Under the pieces are notes generated by a model. That model did no database searches, had not been told where the DNA came from, and was given only the letters and a program-made list of their open reading frames with translations. Source: Roseibium marinum (GTDB lineage Bacteria; Pseudomonadota; Alphaproteobacteria; Rhizobiales; Stappiaceae). From it: a stretch of 64,000 nucleotides of DNA. A program made the translations under genes and the position numbers. Below are positions 43,158 to 51,884 of this stretch, piece after piece. Positions within the stretch are counted from its first letter, which is position 1. Each line of letters opens with the position of its first letter. The stretch lies in contig NZ_PPCN01000012.1 in NCBI RefSeq assembly GCF_002906165.1, positions 118,006 through 182,005 on the forward strand. Reading direction: 5' to 3'.

Positions 43158-44630
43158 TCAGCTGATCGCAGACCGCTCCAACAGATTACCCAGCGTCTCC
43201 ACGCCCCCGCAGATCTGCTCGTTCGACGCTCCTGCGAAGCCAATGATCAACCCGGATTTCCTCGGCTGCCCGAGGTAACAGTTGCTGAGCGCCGACACTG
43301 CAAACCCCGCTTTCTGCATCGCCTGCGCCAACGCGACGTCATCGACCGTTTCGCGGAAAGTCAAGGCAACCTGAACGTTGCCGGCAGGCGGTTCGACCTC
43401 GATCCTGTTGCCCAGGCGCCCCTTCAGGGCATCTACCAGCCTCTCGCCCCTTTCCCGGTAGACATGCCGGATCAGCTTCAGGTGCTTCTGATAGGCTCCG
43501 CCATCCATGAAGCCGGCCAGGGCAGCCTGTGCGTGAACGTTGGCGGCGCAGCCCATGTTGCGCATGAGCCGCGACAGCGGCTCGACCAGAAGCGAGGGAA
43601 CGACACAAAAGGCAATGTGCAGTCCCGGCATGAGGCTTTTTGAAAACGTGCCCAGATAAATCACCTGCCCTTCTCCGGCAAGGCCGTGAAGAGCTGCGAT
43701 GGGACGTCCTGAAAACAGAAACTCGCTGTCGTAATCATCTTCCAGAATAACCGCCCCCGCAGAGCGTGCCGCTTCCAGAAGTGCAAGCCGCCGGGCCAGC
43801 GGCATGCGCGCACCGAGCGGATAGTGATGGGACGGCGTCACATAAATGAGTTTGGGAGGTGTGTCTCCGGCAGACATTCCCGCCGCATCCGCGCCTTGCC
43901 CGTCCGTGGGCAGCGGCCGGATCCGGAGCCCTGCCGCGTGAAAGGCCGTTCGCGCGCCCAGATATCCGGGCTCCTCCAGCCAGACCGAGTCTCCGGGGTC
44001 CGCAAGCGCCTGAGACAACAGGGCCAGGCCCGCCTGCATGGAACAGGTGATCAAAATCTGCTCCGGTTCGGTCCGGACGCCGCGTTCCGCCGCGAGATGG
44101 CGGGCAAGCTGCCGCTTCAGGGCCGGAACACCCGTATAATTCCGGTATTGCAAATCCGCACTGCGTTCGAGCCGGGCGGCGCGGCGCAGGCAGCGCGCCC
44201 ATTCCTCATACGGAAAGCAGTCAAGCGCGGGAGCTCCCGGCTGAAGCGCCCCGTGACGTGCCGCCCAGCCGTCCCCGCGTAAATCCACCGCAAGCATCCG
44301 GCCGCGCCGTGACAAAGCGGGCATCGAGGAAAGTCCCGGCCGGCCGGTTGACACGCCTTCTGGAAACAGACCTTCGGCAACCCTGGGGGCTGACCCCGTC
44401 CTGACGGATATGATGCCTTCCGCCTGAAGAAGCTCGTAAGCCGTATTCACTGTGTTTCTGGCAACATTGAGGACCGAAGCCAAACGGCGGGTGGACGGCA
44501 AACGTGTCCCTGACCGTAACAGGCCAGCCCGCACAGCTTCCCGAAGCCCCCGATAAATCTGTTCCGGCAGGGGAACCTCGCCCGACCGGTCCAGGGTCAA
44601 TATGCCTTCAGGAAAAACTGGTTCTGTCAT
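43158..44630 (-). CDS. MocR-type regulator (GntR HTH plus aminotransferase domain)
   Basis: 490 aa from the ATG at 44630 (MTEPVFPEGIL). The GntR winged helix occupies about residues 15-85 (PLPEQIYRGLREAVRAGLLRSGTRLPSTRRLASVLNVARNTVNTAYELLQAEGIISVRTGSAPRV). After a linker comes a fold-type I aminotransferase domain: ITCSMQAGLALLSQALADPGDSVWLEEPGYLGARTAF, ILEDDYDSEFLF, and the PLP-binding Lys in YLGTFSKSLMPGLHIAFCV. MocR proteins respond to PLP or amino compounds and often control vitamin B6 genes or the divergent neighbour. Here the divergent gene encodes a pyridoxamine-5'-phosphate-oxidase-like protein, which strengthens that link. Confidence 0.9.
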   Translation of the reverse strand: MTEPVFPEGILTLDRSGEVPLPEQIYRGLREAVRAGLLRSGTRLPSTRRLASVLNVARNTVNTAYELLQAEGIISVRTGSAPRVAEGLFPEGVSTGRPGLSSMPALSRRGRMLAVDLRGDGWAARHGALQPGAPALDCFPYEEWARCLRRAARLERSADLQYRNYTGVPALKRQLARHLAAERGVRTEPEQILITCSMQAGLALLSQALADPGDSVWLEEPGYLGARTAFHAAGLRIRPLPTDGQGADAAGMSAGDTPPKLIYVTPSHHYPLGARMPLARRLALLEAARSAGAVILEDDYDSEFLFSGRPIAALHGLAGEGQVIYLGTFSKSLMPGLHIAFCVVPSLLVEPLSRLMRNMGCAANVHAQAALAGFMDGGAYQKHLKLIRHVYRERGERLVDALKGRLGNRIEVEPPAGNVQVALTFRETVDDVALAQAMQKAGFAVSALSNCYLGQPRKSGLIIGFAGASNEQICGGVETLGNLLERSAIS

Positions 44631-44642
44631 TTTTAAGAAACC

Positions 44643-44659
44643 GGATCTTTTATAGATCC
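44643..44659. promoter_or_regulatory. Inverted repeat, candidate MocR operator
   Basis: GGATCT-N5-AGATCC, 6-bp perfect arms, in the 83-bp gap between the divergent MocR and PNPOx-like genes. It lies 13 bp upstream of the MocR ATG. Confidence 0.5.
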
Positions 44660-44713
44660 AATTTATCGGCGACACCGAAAAAAACAACTCGAATTTTCAA
44701 GTGGAGACAAACC

Positions 44714-45403
44714 ATGACGACTTCCGCCAAGACCTCTCCGGAAGAGCGGCAAGCCGACGGCCTGCCAGGTTTCGCCAAAATCCGGCAGATGAAGCGCGGC
44801 AGCTATGACAAGGGCCTTGCCTACGAAATCCTCGACACCGGTCTGGTCGCTCATTGCGGCTTCATTCATGAAAACCGGCCGATGGTCATCCCGATGGCCT
44901 ATGCCCGCATCGGCGACAGGCTCTATGTCCACGGCGCCAGCACCACGCGGATCATCACGGCGAATTCGGCCGGTGCTCCAGCCAGCGCAACAGTCACGCT
45001 GGTCGATGGCCTCGTAGTCGCCCGCTCGGCATTCCACCACTCGATGAATTATCGCTGCGCCGTCGTGCATGGGACGGCAAGGCTGGTGGATGACCCGGAG
45101 GAACAAGTCAGGGCGCTTGCCGCCATAACCGACCATCTCCTGCCCGGACGCTGGGACGAATGCCGCGAGATAATGCGGAAGGAACACAAGGCGACCGGCG
45201 TCCTCTCCCTTAAGATCGAGCACGCAAGCACGAAAATCCGCACTGGAGGCCCCGTCGATGACAACGAAGATCTGGGAACGGATGTCTGGGCAGGGATTGT
45301 TCCGGTGACGACAGCACTCGGCCAGCCTCTCGCCGCGCCCGACGTGCCCGATCACACGCCTGTTCCCGCGTCCCTCCCCGCCGCGCGGCGGAAATTCGCT
45401 TAA
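44714..45403 (+). CDS. Pyridoxamine 5'-phosphate oxidase-like flavin-binding protein
   Basis: 229 aa from the ATG at 44714, with GTGGAGA upstream. The split-barrel FMN-binding fold is indicated by LAYEILDTGLVAHCGFIHENRPMVIPMAYARIGDRLYVHGASTTRI and VTLVDGLVVARSAFHHSMNYRCAVVHGTARLVDDPEE. This is the NimA/PNPOx-like class (COG3467 type), whose members bind FMN or heme; a true PdxH role is not supported because the typical C-terminal PNPOx motif is absent. The position opposite a MocR regulator suggests it is that regulator's target. Exact substrate unknown. Confidence 0.8.
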   Translation: MTTSAKTSPEERQADGLPGFAKIRQMKRGSYDKGLAYEILDTGLVAHCGFIHENRPMVIPMAYARIGDRLYVHGASTTRIITANSAGAPASATVTLVDGLVVARSAFHHSMNYRCAVVHGTARLVDDPEEQVRALAAITDHLLPGRWDECREIMRKEHKATGVLSLKIEHASTKIRTGGPVDDNEDLGTDVWAGIVPVTTALGQPLAAPDVPDHTPVPASLPAARRKFA

Positions 45404-45421
45404 AGTACCGGCCTTTCAAAG

Positions 45422-45453
45422 AAAAAACCCCGCCGAAGCTCCGCGGGGTTTTT
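45422..45453. terminator. Bidirectional terminator
   Basis: Stem AACCCCGC / GCGGGGTT flanked by AAAAAA on the left and TTTTT on the right, between two convergent genes. Confidence 0.88.
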
Positions 45454-45500
45454 GCCATTTCATGGTCCTTTACGGGTCTATGACCCAGAAGCGGACCAGA

Positions 45501-46061
45501 TCAGTTCGATGCCAGGATCCGTTGAACCTTGCCGCAGTAACGACGGCTGACCGGGTTCATCCGTTTCGCGAAATGACCTGCATTGTAACGCAGGATGGTG
45601 CCGCACAGATCGCCGTTGGCCCGATCATGGGCGCCGGCAAGATATTTCATGCCCCATTCCAGATTGGTTGCCGGGTCGTAGAGCGCCTTGGTGGACCCAC
45701 GATAGCCGATGCCCCTGGCGGTTGCCGGTTTGATCTGCATCAGTCCGACTTCACCGGCACTGCCGCGCGCCTTCGGATTGAAATTGCTCTCTACCTCGAC
45801 CACCGCCTTGGCAATCTTGACCGGCACGCCGTGCTTGGCGGCCGCCTTGCGGATCAGCTTCGCGTATCTGTCCTTGCGACTGACGGAATTCACGGACTTG
45901 GTGCCTGTGAGCGCGGCGACCTGGGTCCCCTTGTCTTTGTCGATGATGTGGAGGATCGGTTCGGAACCAGTCCCTGTCGCCAGTGCTGCCGGTGCAGAAA
46001 GCGTCGTGGCATAGGCGAAAAGGCATAGCGCGCCAGTAAGTGTCTTGAATGACCGTAACAT
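45501..46061 (-). CDS. Lytic transglycosylase, SLT family
   Basis: 186 aa. Signal peptide (MLRSFKTLTGALCLFAYATTLSAPAALA), then a disordered stretch and the SLT domain from about residue 63. The catalytic Glu is E91 in VVEVESNFNPKARGSAGEVGLMQIKPATARGIG. Later motifs are LYDPATNLEWGMKYLAGAHDRANGDLCGTILRYNAGH. It cleaves peptidoglycan to 1,6-anhydroMurNAc in the periplasm. It is small and probably soluble, resembling stand-alone MltE- or VirB1-like enzymes rather than Slt70. It runs alone; the AmpD-like amidase gene upstream suggests a wall-recycling neighbourhood. Confidence 0.88.
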   Translation of the reverse strand: MLRSFKTLTGALCLFAYATTLSAPAALATGTGSEPILHIIDKDKGTQVAALTGTKSVNSVSRKDRYAKLIRKAAAKHGVPVKIAKAVVEVESNFNPKARGSAGEVGLMQIKPATARGIGYRGSTKALYDPATNLEWGMKYLAGAHDRANGDLCGTILRYNAGHFAKRMNPVSRRYCGKVQRILASN

Positions 46062-46418
46062 TCAGTCCAGCCCTTTTGTTTTTTCGTTGCAATTGAAGTC
46101 GGGGCGGAGAAATGCCGGAGCTATGGGACCAAAATAGGCGCGCCCAAATCACGAATTATTTCAAATTACTTCAGGTTTTTACACGAAATCGGCGCTAAAA
46201 TTCGTCAAACACTGCTATTTGTGACCAAAAATGGCCTGAATTCAGGCGTTTGGGAGACGTTCCCGTGAAAGTCTGTGACACCTGTGGAATTTTTTTGCGA
46301 AGAAATCGCCACCATGCGGGAACCAAACAGTGCTCCGATGCGTTTCCCGCAGTCATTTTTGACGTTTTCCCCAGGTAGGCGACCTGTCAATGTGGTTGCA
46401 ACACCCTGTGACAGGCAA
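46062..46418. other. Intergenic region between lytic transglycosylase and amidase genes
   Basis: 357 bp with lower GC than its surroundings. It presumably holds the transglycosylase promoter. A minus-strand open frame overlapping it (46205-46483) has no recognisable features and overlaps the amidase gene. Nothing else is seen. Confidence 0.55.
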
Positions 46419-47180
46419 TCAGGCCAGGGACGGCAGCTTCCGCAAAAGCGCATGGAGTGTCTCGATTGTGGACTGATCGACAACTCCGTCCACCTTTTCC
46501 GGGCGGAAGTGCCTCTGAAAGGCCTTTACACCGAGCCGGGTCTTCTCATCGAACTCACCTGTAATGCCGACATCATATCCAAAGAGGGCCAGCATGGACT
46601 GGAGCGCTTCGACCGGTTGGCCGCGATCACCTGACTGAATGAACAGTCCGGAGCCGATTGGAAAGGGCTGCACATAAAGACCGATACCGGCTTCCGCCAA
46701 TCGGTCCCAGGGAAACAGTTCGCCCGGGTCCTCCTTGCGGTCGGGCGCGATGTCGGAGTGGCCGAGCACCATCCATGGCTGAATGTCATGCCGGCGGCAT
46801 ATATCCTTGGTCAGCGCCACCACGGCCTCGATCTGCCTGTCCGGAAAAGCCCTGTATCCGTTTTCATGTCCCGGATTGACGATTTCGATGCCGATCGACC
46901 GGGAATTGATGTCACTTCGCCCTTTCCAGAAGCTGCGACCCGCATGCCAGGCACGCCTGGACTCCGGTACGCACTGAAGAATGCCGCCGTCTTCGTCAAT
47001 AAGATAGTGGGCGGAAACCTCGGCCTCCGGATTGCACAGCCTGCTCAACGCGGCTTCGGCGGTCGTCATCCCGGTATAATGCAGTATGACCATGTCGACC
47101 GGAACGCCCGGCACCCTCGGGCCGTGATTTGGCGACGGGTGGACCCGGGCCTTTAATCCCGTATCGGTTGAAACTGTCAT
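46419..47180 (-). CDS. N-acetylmuramoyl-L-alanine amidase, AmpD/AmiD-like with PG-binding domain
   Basis: 253 aa, amidase_2 domain. Zinc ligands H34 (VILHYTGM), H141 and D151 (GHSDIAPDRKEDPG) and catalytic-site E99 (SIGIEIVNPG) and K149 are all present. The C-terminal third is a peptidoglycan-binding type 1 domain (GQPVEALQSMLALFGYDVGITGEFDEKTRLGVKAFQRHFRPEKVDGVVDQSTIETLHALL). No signal peptide is visible, which favours cytoplasmic AmpD-like recycling of anhydro-muropeptides. The added binding domain is more like AmiD, so location is uncertain. It overlaps the TerB/DnaJ gene by 4 bp. Confidence 0.9.
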   Translation of the reverse strand: MTVSTDTGLKARVHPSPNHGPRVPGVPVDMVILHYTGMTTAEAALSRLCNPEAEVSAHYLIDEDGGILQCVPESRRAWHAGRSFWKGRSDINSRSIGIEIVNPGHENGYRAFPDRQIEAVVALTKDICRRHDIQPWMVLGHSDIAPDRKEDPGELFPWDRLAEAGIGLYVQPFPIGSGLFIQSGDRGQPVEALQSMLALFGYDVGITGEFDEKTRLGVKAFQRHFRPEKVDGVVDQSTIETLHALLRKLPSLA

Positions 47181-47869
47181 AGCCCTCTTTCCGCGCTGAT
47201 TTTCGCCCAGGCATCATTGAGTGCGGCGAGACGGTCGTTGGCGATGCGGACAAATTCCTCCGGAACGCCTCTGGCGATCAGCCGGTCCGGATGCGTTTCC
47301 TGAACTTCCCGCCGGTACTGCGTCTTCAACTCCTTGTCGCTGGCCTCCGGACCAAGCCCCAGGATCTCGTAGGGGTTGCCATCCTTGCGGACATGCCGGG
47401 CCATGACTTTGGAGAATTCCCGGTCATCCAGCCCGAACACCTCGGCGACCTTGGAAAGGTAACCCAGTTCGCTCTCATGGATGACGCCGTCAGCTTTGGC
47501 TATGTGAAAAAGTCCGTCAAGAATATCGAGCAGGGTCTTGCGGTCATAGGGAAAAAGGTCGGCAAGTTTCTGGGCATAGACTTCAAATCCCGCCACGTCC
47601 TCCTTTGCAAGGTTGAACAGCCTGGCAACGTTCCGCTCTTCGTTCGACGGAACTTCGAACAAATCCCGAAATGCCAGGATTTCATCAGTGGTGACAACGC
47701 CGTCGGCTTTCGCCATTTTCGCTGACAAGGCAATCATCGCCACGGTGAAGGCAACGCTGCCCGTTCCTTCCGGACGCGCCAAAACAAGCTGAACCAGGCG
47801 GTCGACCAACTGGGCCCCGCCGGTACCGATCGCCCCTACAATACCGCCAATGCTGCTCCAGACACTCAC
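47177..47869 (-). CDS. TerB- and J-domain protein (DjlA-like)
   Basis: 230 aa. The N-terminal half is a TerB/DjlA-type helical domain (FTVAMIALSAKMAKADGVVTTDEILAFRDLFEVPSNEERNVARLFNLAKED...LLDILDGLFHIAKADGVIHESELGYLSKVAEVFGL) with paired acidic KADG motifs. The C-terminal J domain (PYEILGLGPEASDKELKTQYRREVQETHPDRLIARGVP) has the HPD tripeptide needed to stimulate DnaK. A weakly hydrophobic N-terminus (IGGIVGAIGTGGAQLVDRLVQLVL) may give membrane association, as in DjlA. It is cotranscribed with the amidase gene downstream. Confidence 0.85.
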   Translation of the reverse strand: MSVWSSIGGIVGAIGTGGAQLVDRLVQLVLARPEGTGSVAFTVAMIALSAKMAKADGVVTTDEILAFRDLFEVPSNEERNVARLFNLAKEDVAGFEVYAQKLADLFPYDRKTLLDILDGLFHIAKADGVIHESELGYLSKVAEVFGLDDREFSKVMARHVRKDGNPYEILGLGPEASDKELKTQYRREVQETHPDRLIARGVPEEFVRIANDRLAALNDAWAKISAERGL

Positions 47870-48257
47870 AAATCAGCTCCTGCCGGGCACGGATGCTGGA
47901 AAAAGACATTCCCGGCCCGCCCCTTCCGCGATGAATCAATTGCGTCTGCCAGTCATATCGGCAGCGCGGATGTTTGACCAGATCATGCCGCTGCGATATT
48001 GAGCCGCTCGAAAGCGGAAAAGTTGATCGATCTGAAAGTGTTAGAGCACGCTTTCCGCGTTCCGCCAGCCGGCCTGAGATATACGATTCCACGCGTTTCC
48101 TCCCCGTGAAGCAGCCCTCATAACTCGCAAGGGTGAATATGACAGGTACGACATCCGCCAAACCGGGGCTGCTCATCAGCGAATATAGGGAAAAATCAGG
48201 AGGGATTCATGTTGGTGAAAGCAATTAGGCTTAGACTCGCCTAATACGTGTAAGGAA
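47870..48257. other. Intergenic region between divergent TerB/DnaJ and GGDEF-EAL genes
   Basis: 388 bp, no credible gene. A degenerate GCGGAAA...TTTCCGC inverted pair with tagagcacgctttccgc near 48035-48060 resembles interspersed palindromic units of this group. The region should contain both promoters. Confidence 0.5.
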
Positions 48258-50375
48258 ATGGTGCCTCTCAGGATGGCCGATCCCCTGGCAAAAAAAAGCA
48301 TTGTCATATTTTTCATATCCATGTCGCTGGTCATGACACTGGCGCTGGGTGTCTATGCGAGCAATCGGCTTCTGACTCATTGGCTTCTTGTCCGCGGCCT
48401 TGAGCAGACTTTTCTTCCGCAGGAAAATGCAATTGACGCAATGCTCAAAACCTTTGCCGATGAGCGCAAGGGTTCTGTGCCTGAGGAAGTGTCGGGTCTG
48501 CGGCTTTCAACTGCGTCTGCTTCCGCGCCTCGCCTCGCGCCGGACGACCTCACTGCAATCAAGGCCCTGTTTCAGCATAAAACCGGAGTGTCGGCCATTC
48601 TGGATGCGGCAGTCATGTTTCCCGCCAACTCGCACAGAATGGGTCTCCAGCAGATCCCCTGGTACAGGGACAGGTTCCTTCTGTCGCCGGACACCCTGCC
48701 CAAGGCCGACGCAAAACTGGAATTCAAATCACTTGCCGCCGTTCCGGACATGACCTGGGAAGGAAAATTCGGCCGCAATGCTGTCATCGCTTACCGGCCG
48801 GAAGGAGCAAACCCGGCCATGCCGAGTCTGCTGCTGCTGACGAGACAGGCCGATTTGCTGTCCAGCCTGAGGCCCCTGATCCTGTCCATCAGCGCGGCAA
48901 TCGGTGGATTGTGCCTTACGTCGTTCGTATTTGCCGGCATCCTGCTGTGGATGCGTTTCCACGATCAGGTGAGAACCAATCGCGACATTCAGTATCTGGC
49001 GCATCACGATGCGCTGACGGGCCTGCCGAACCGCGCCGTTTTCAACGCCAGGCTCACAGAGGCCTTGCGATTGGCTCAGGCGAAGGCGTCGAATATCGGC
49101 GTCATGCTGATCGACATCGACAAGTTCAAGGAAGTCAACGACACCCACGGACACGGTACCGGCGATGTGTTCCTCCAGATCGTCAGCGAGCGCTTGAAAG
49201 CCGTCTTCGACACGCATCTTGTTTCCCGGCTGTCCGGTGACGAATTTGCGGTTCTGCTCACTTCGGTCTCCGATCCGGCCCGCATGACAAAGCTTGCGGC
49301 CAACATGATTGCGGCGACAAAGGTCCCATGCGTTATCGACGGGAAGGAAATCGGAATTTCGCTGTCGATCGGCCTTGCCCGTGCCACCGACGGCTCCTGG
49401 CGGGCTTCCCGCTTACTGCATTGCGCTGATCTTGCGCTCTACCGTGCCAAGCATAGCGGCCGTTCGACCTTTTCCTGGTACACGCCGGAACTGGACGCCG
49501 ATGCCCAGAAACGCAAGGAGGTGGAAGCCGGCCTCGTCAAGGCGATCAAGTTCGACCAGTTCAAGCTTCTCTATCAGCCGCAATATTCTCTGCGAGACGG
49601 CAAGTTGAAAGGCTATGAGGCGCTGATCCGCTGGGATCATCCCACCAAAGGGACCGTCAAGCCTGACATCTTCATCCCGATTGCCGAAGATACAGGCCTT
49701 ATTGTCGAAATCGGAACCTGGGTCCTGAACAATGCCTGTCAGGAAGCCGCTCACTGGGAAGACAAGACCCGCCGCGTGGCGGTGAATGTTTCCCCGGCGC
49801 AATTCATCGCCGGGGAAACCCAGAAACGGGTTGCCACGGCCCTTCGCAACTCCGGTCTCGATCCGAAACGCCTGGAGATCGAGGTTACCGAAAGCCTCCT
49901 GATCTCAAACACTGACGCCGTGATTGAAACACTTCGGGAAGTCCGTGATATGGGCGTTTCAATCGCGATGGATGATTTCGGAACCGGCTATTCGTCCCTG
50001 AGTTACCTGAGCCTCTTTCCCTTCGACAAGATCAAGATCGACAAGACATTCATTCAAAATCTCGGCAAGGATGCGAGCACGGACGCCATTGTCACCTCCA
50101 TTGTCGGGCTTGGCCGTTCTCTCGACGTCATCATCACCGCCGAAGGCGTCGAAACGGAAGAACAGGCCATCCTGCTGAGCGCGGCCGGCTGCGATCTCGT
50201 TCAGGGCTTCATGTTCGGCAGACCGGACAGCATCGACAGTCACGAAGCCAATTTTCCGGCCTTCCCGTTGAACACGTCAGGTGGTTTGTGGTTTCCGCAA
50301 GAAAGGACCCGCATTGCTCCCGCGCCGGAGGCAACGGATGAAGAACCGCAACGGCCTGCTAATTTCGCGAGCTAG
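48258..50375 (+). CDS. Membrane-bound GGDEF-EAL c-di-GMP signalling protein
   Basis: 705 aa. Transmembrane helices at about residues 14-32 and 207-232 enclose a periplasmic sensor region of about 170 residues with no recognised fold. The GGDEF domain has LTGLPNR and LIDIDKFKEVNDTHGHG, but the signature is SGDEF (326-330) and the RxxD inhibitory site is missing (FDTH at that place). The EAL domain is complete: E454-A-L456 (YEALIRWDHP), VNVSPAQF, EVTESLLI, DDFGTGYSSLSYL and ITAEGVETEEQ. It may therefore act mainly as a phosphodiesterase, perhaps with GTP-sensing or weak cyclase activity. The start could instead be GTG 48261 or ATG 48273, since AAGGA lies very close to 48258. Confidence 0.9.
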   Translation: MVPLRMADPLAKKSIVIFFISMSLVMTLALGVYASNRLLTHWLLVRGLEQTFLPQENAIDAMLKTFADERKGSVPEEVSGLRLSTASASAPRLAPDDLTAIKALFQHKTGVSAILDAAVMFPANSHRMGLQQIPWYRDRFLLSPDTLPKADAKLEFKSLAAVPDMTWEGKFGRNAVIAYRPEGANPAMPSLLLLTRQADLLSSLRPLILSISAAIGGLCLTSFVFAGILLWMRFHDQVRTNRDIQYLAHHDALTGLPNRAVFNARLTEALRLAQAKASNIGVMLIDIDKFKEVNDTHGHGTGDVFLQIVSERLKAVFDTHLVSRLSGDEFAVLLTSVSDPARMTKLAANMIAATKVPCVIDGKEIGISLSIGLARATDGSWRASRLLHCADLALYRAKHSGRSTFSWYTPELDADAQKRKEVEAGLVKAIKFDQFKLLYQPQYSLRDGKLKGYEALIRWDHPTKGTVKPDIFIPIAEDTGLIVEIGTWVLNNACQEAAHWEDKTRRVAVNVSPAQFIAGETQKRVATALRNSGLDPKRLEIEVTESLLISNTDAVIETLREVRDMGVSIAMDDFGTGYSSLSYLSLFPFDKIKIDKTFIQNLGKDASTDAIVTSIVGLGRSLDVIITAEGVETEEQAILLSAAGCDLVQGFMFGRPDSIDSHEANFPAFPLNTSGGLWFPQERTRIAPAPEATDEEPQRPANFAS

Positions 50376-50385
50376 CTGTGGAAAG

Positions 50386-51126
50386 TCAGCGGGCAACGCC
50401 AAGCGCTGCGGTTTCCGCAGTGGACTGCTTTTCCCGTGCCGCCTTTCTTTCGGAATACCGGTCGACGAGATAGCCGGATTGTCCGCGCGTCAGAAGCGTG
50501 AACTTCATCAGTTCCTCCATCACATCCACTACACGGTCATACAATGGAGAAGGCTTCATTCGCCCCTCTTCATCGAATTCCTGGTAGGCCCTGGGGACCG
50601 ATGACTGGTTGGGGATCGTCACCATGCGAATCCACCGGCCGAGAACGCGCATCTGGTTGAGGGCGTTGAACGATTGAGACCCGCCCGAGACCTGCATCAA
50701 AGCCAGCGCCTTGCCCTGTGTCGGCCGGATTGCACCGACGCTCAACGGCACCCAGTCGATCTGGGATTTCAATATTCCCGTCATTGCGCCGTGCCGCTCC
50801 GGTGAACACCAGACCTGAGCCTCCGACCAGGCACACAGGTCCCTGAGCTCCGCGACTTTCGGATGGCCGGCCTCCGCGTCATCCGGCAAGGGCAGACCGG
50901 ATGGATTGAAGATCCTGGTCTCCGCGCCGAATGTCCTCAGCAAACGTTCGGCTTCAAGGACGAGAAATCGGCTGTAGGAGCGTTCGCGCAAGGAGCCGTA
51001 GAGCAGAAGGACGCGCGGCGGGTGCGCCGGCAAGTCAGGGACAACTAGCCGCTGCTCCACGATCGGCTTCAAATCGTCACCGGCTATATTCCGAAGTCCG
51101 TATTCCGCGAGGTCGAGTTCAGTCAT
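50386..51126 (-). CDS. arsH: Organoarsenical oxidase ArsH (NADPH-dependent FMN reductase)
   Basis: 246 aa, cytosolic flavodoxin-like flavoprotein. ArsH oxidises trivalent methylarsenicals to less toxic pentavalent forms with NADPH. Signatures: RVLLLYGSLRERSYSRFL (FMN phosphate site), VWCSPERHGAMTGILKSQIDWVPLS and QVSGGSQSFNALNQMRVLGRWIRMVTIPNQSSVPRAYQEFDEEGRMK. The length is typical. Its start overlaps the arsC end by 8 bp, so it is the last gene of arsR-arsC-arsH. Confidence 0.95.
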   Translation of the reverse strand: MTELDLAEYGLRNIAGDDLKPIVEQRLVVPDLPAHPPRVLLLYGSLRERSYSRFLVLEAERLLRTFGAETRIFNPSGLPLPDDAEAGHPKVAELRDLCAWSEAQVWCSPERHGAMTGILKSQIDWVPLSVGAIRPTQGKALALMQVSGGSQSFNALNQMRVLGRWIRMVTIPNQSSVPRAYQEFDEEGRMKPSPLYDRVVDVMEELMKFTLLTRGQSGYLVDRYSERKAAREKQSTAETAALGVAR

Positions 51127-51532
51127 TGACCGCTCCGGATGCCACCACTTCGCCGTCTTCCTTGGTGAACGTTCCGATATCCCCCGGCAGCAGGTCCATC
51201 ACCTTCTCGGATGGGCGGCACAGGCGAACGCCTTTGTCGGAGACAACAATCGGCCGGTTGATCAGAATGGGATGCTCCATCATGAAGTCGACCAGTTCGT
51301 CGTCTGACCATTTGTCCTCACCAAGACCCAGCTCATCGTAGGGAGTTCCCTTCTGGCGCAGCAGATCGCGGACGGGTATTCCCATTCTCGCAATAAGGCC
51401 GACAAGTTCGTCGCGGCTCGGCGGGGTTTTGAGATATTCGATGATCTCGGGCTCCACGCCGGATTTCCGGATCATTTCCAGCGTATTGCGGGACGTGCCG
51501 CATTTGGGGTTGTGGTAGATCGTGATGGTCAT
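51119..51532 (-). CDS. arsC: Arsenate reductase, glutaredoxin-coupled type
   Basis: 137 aa, reduces arsenate to arsenite using glutathione and glutaredoxin. The active-site residues match E. coli plasmid R773 ArsC with a one-residue shift: C11 (NPKCGTSRN), R59, R93 (INRPIVV) and R106 (RLCRPSEK). The length is typical. It lies 4 bp downstream of arsR and overlaps arsH by 8 bp. Confidence 0.96.
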   Translation of the reverse strand: MTITIYHNPKCGTSRNTLEMIRKSGVEPEIIEYLKTPPSRDELVGLIARMGIPVRDLLRQKGTPYDELGLGEDKWSDDELVDFMMEHPILINRPIVVSDKGVRLCRPSEKVMDLLPGDIGTFTKEDGEVVASGAVND

Positions 51533-51536
51533 GAGG

Positions 51537-51884
51537 TCAGTCCTGTCCGACGCCTGTAGGCTTTGTGAATTCTTCGGCGGAGAAACCGCAAACCGCAGGA
51601 TTGTTGCCGCAGCAGTCTTCCATCAGAAAGGTCAGAAGGTTTTTCATCCGGGCAAAGTTGACCGCATAATGAATATGCCGACCGTCCCGACGCGCGGAGA
51701 GCAGGCCTGCCCGTTCAAGCGTCGTGAGATGAAACGACATGCGGGTCGGCTGAATATCCAGACGCTCGGCGACCGTTCCCGAAGGAAGCCCACGCGGCCC
51801 GACCGCCATCAACAGACGGAAAGCCGCCAGGCGGTCGTCTTGAGCAAGCGCGCCAAGCGCTGAAACAGCATCCTGATCTTTCAT
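51537..51884 (-). CDS. arsR: ArsR-family arsenic-responsive repressor
   Basis: 115 aa winged-helix repressor. HTH region: LPSGTVAERLDIQPTRMSFHLTTLERAGLLSARRDGRHIHYAV. A C-terminal cluster C91-C92-x6-C99 (DCCGNNPAVCG) resembles the C-terminal As(III) site of Acidithiobacillus ArsR rather than the CxCxxC site of the R773 protein. It is the first gene of the operon; an imperfect AT-rich repeat (TTGCAATATTCAACAA) just upstream could be its operator. A TAAGG ribosome site precedes the ATG. Confidence 0.93.
   Translation of the reverse strand: MKDQDAVSALGALAQDDRLAAFRLLMAVGPRGLPSGTVAERLDIQPTRMSFHLTTLERAGLLSARRDGRHIHYAVNFARMKNLLTFLMEDCCGNNPAVCGFSAEEFTKPTGVGQD

Noticed and set aside
46205..46483. 92-aa minus-strand open frame
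   Set aside because: It overlaps the end of the amidase gene, has no ribosome-binding site or recognisable features and covers an AT-richer intergenic stretch.
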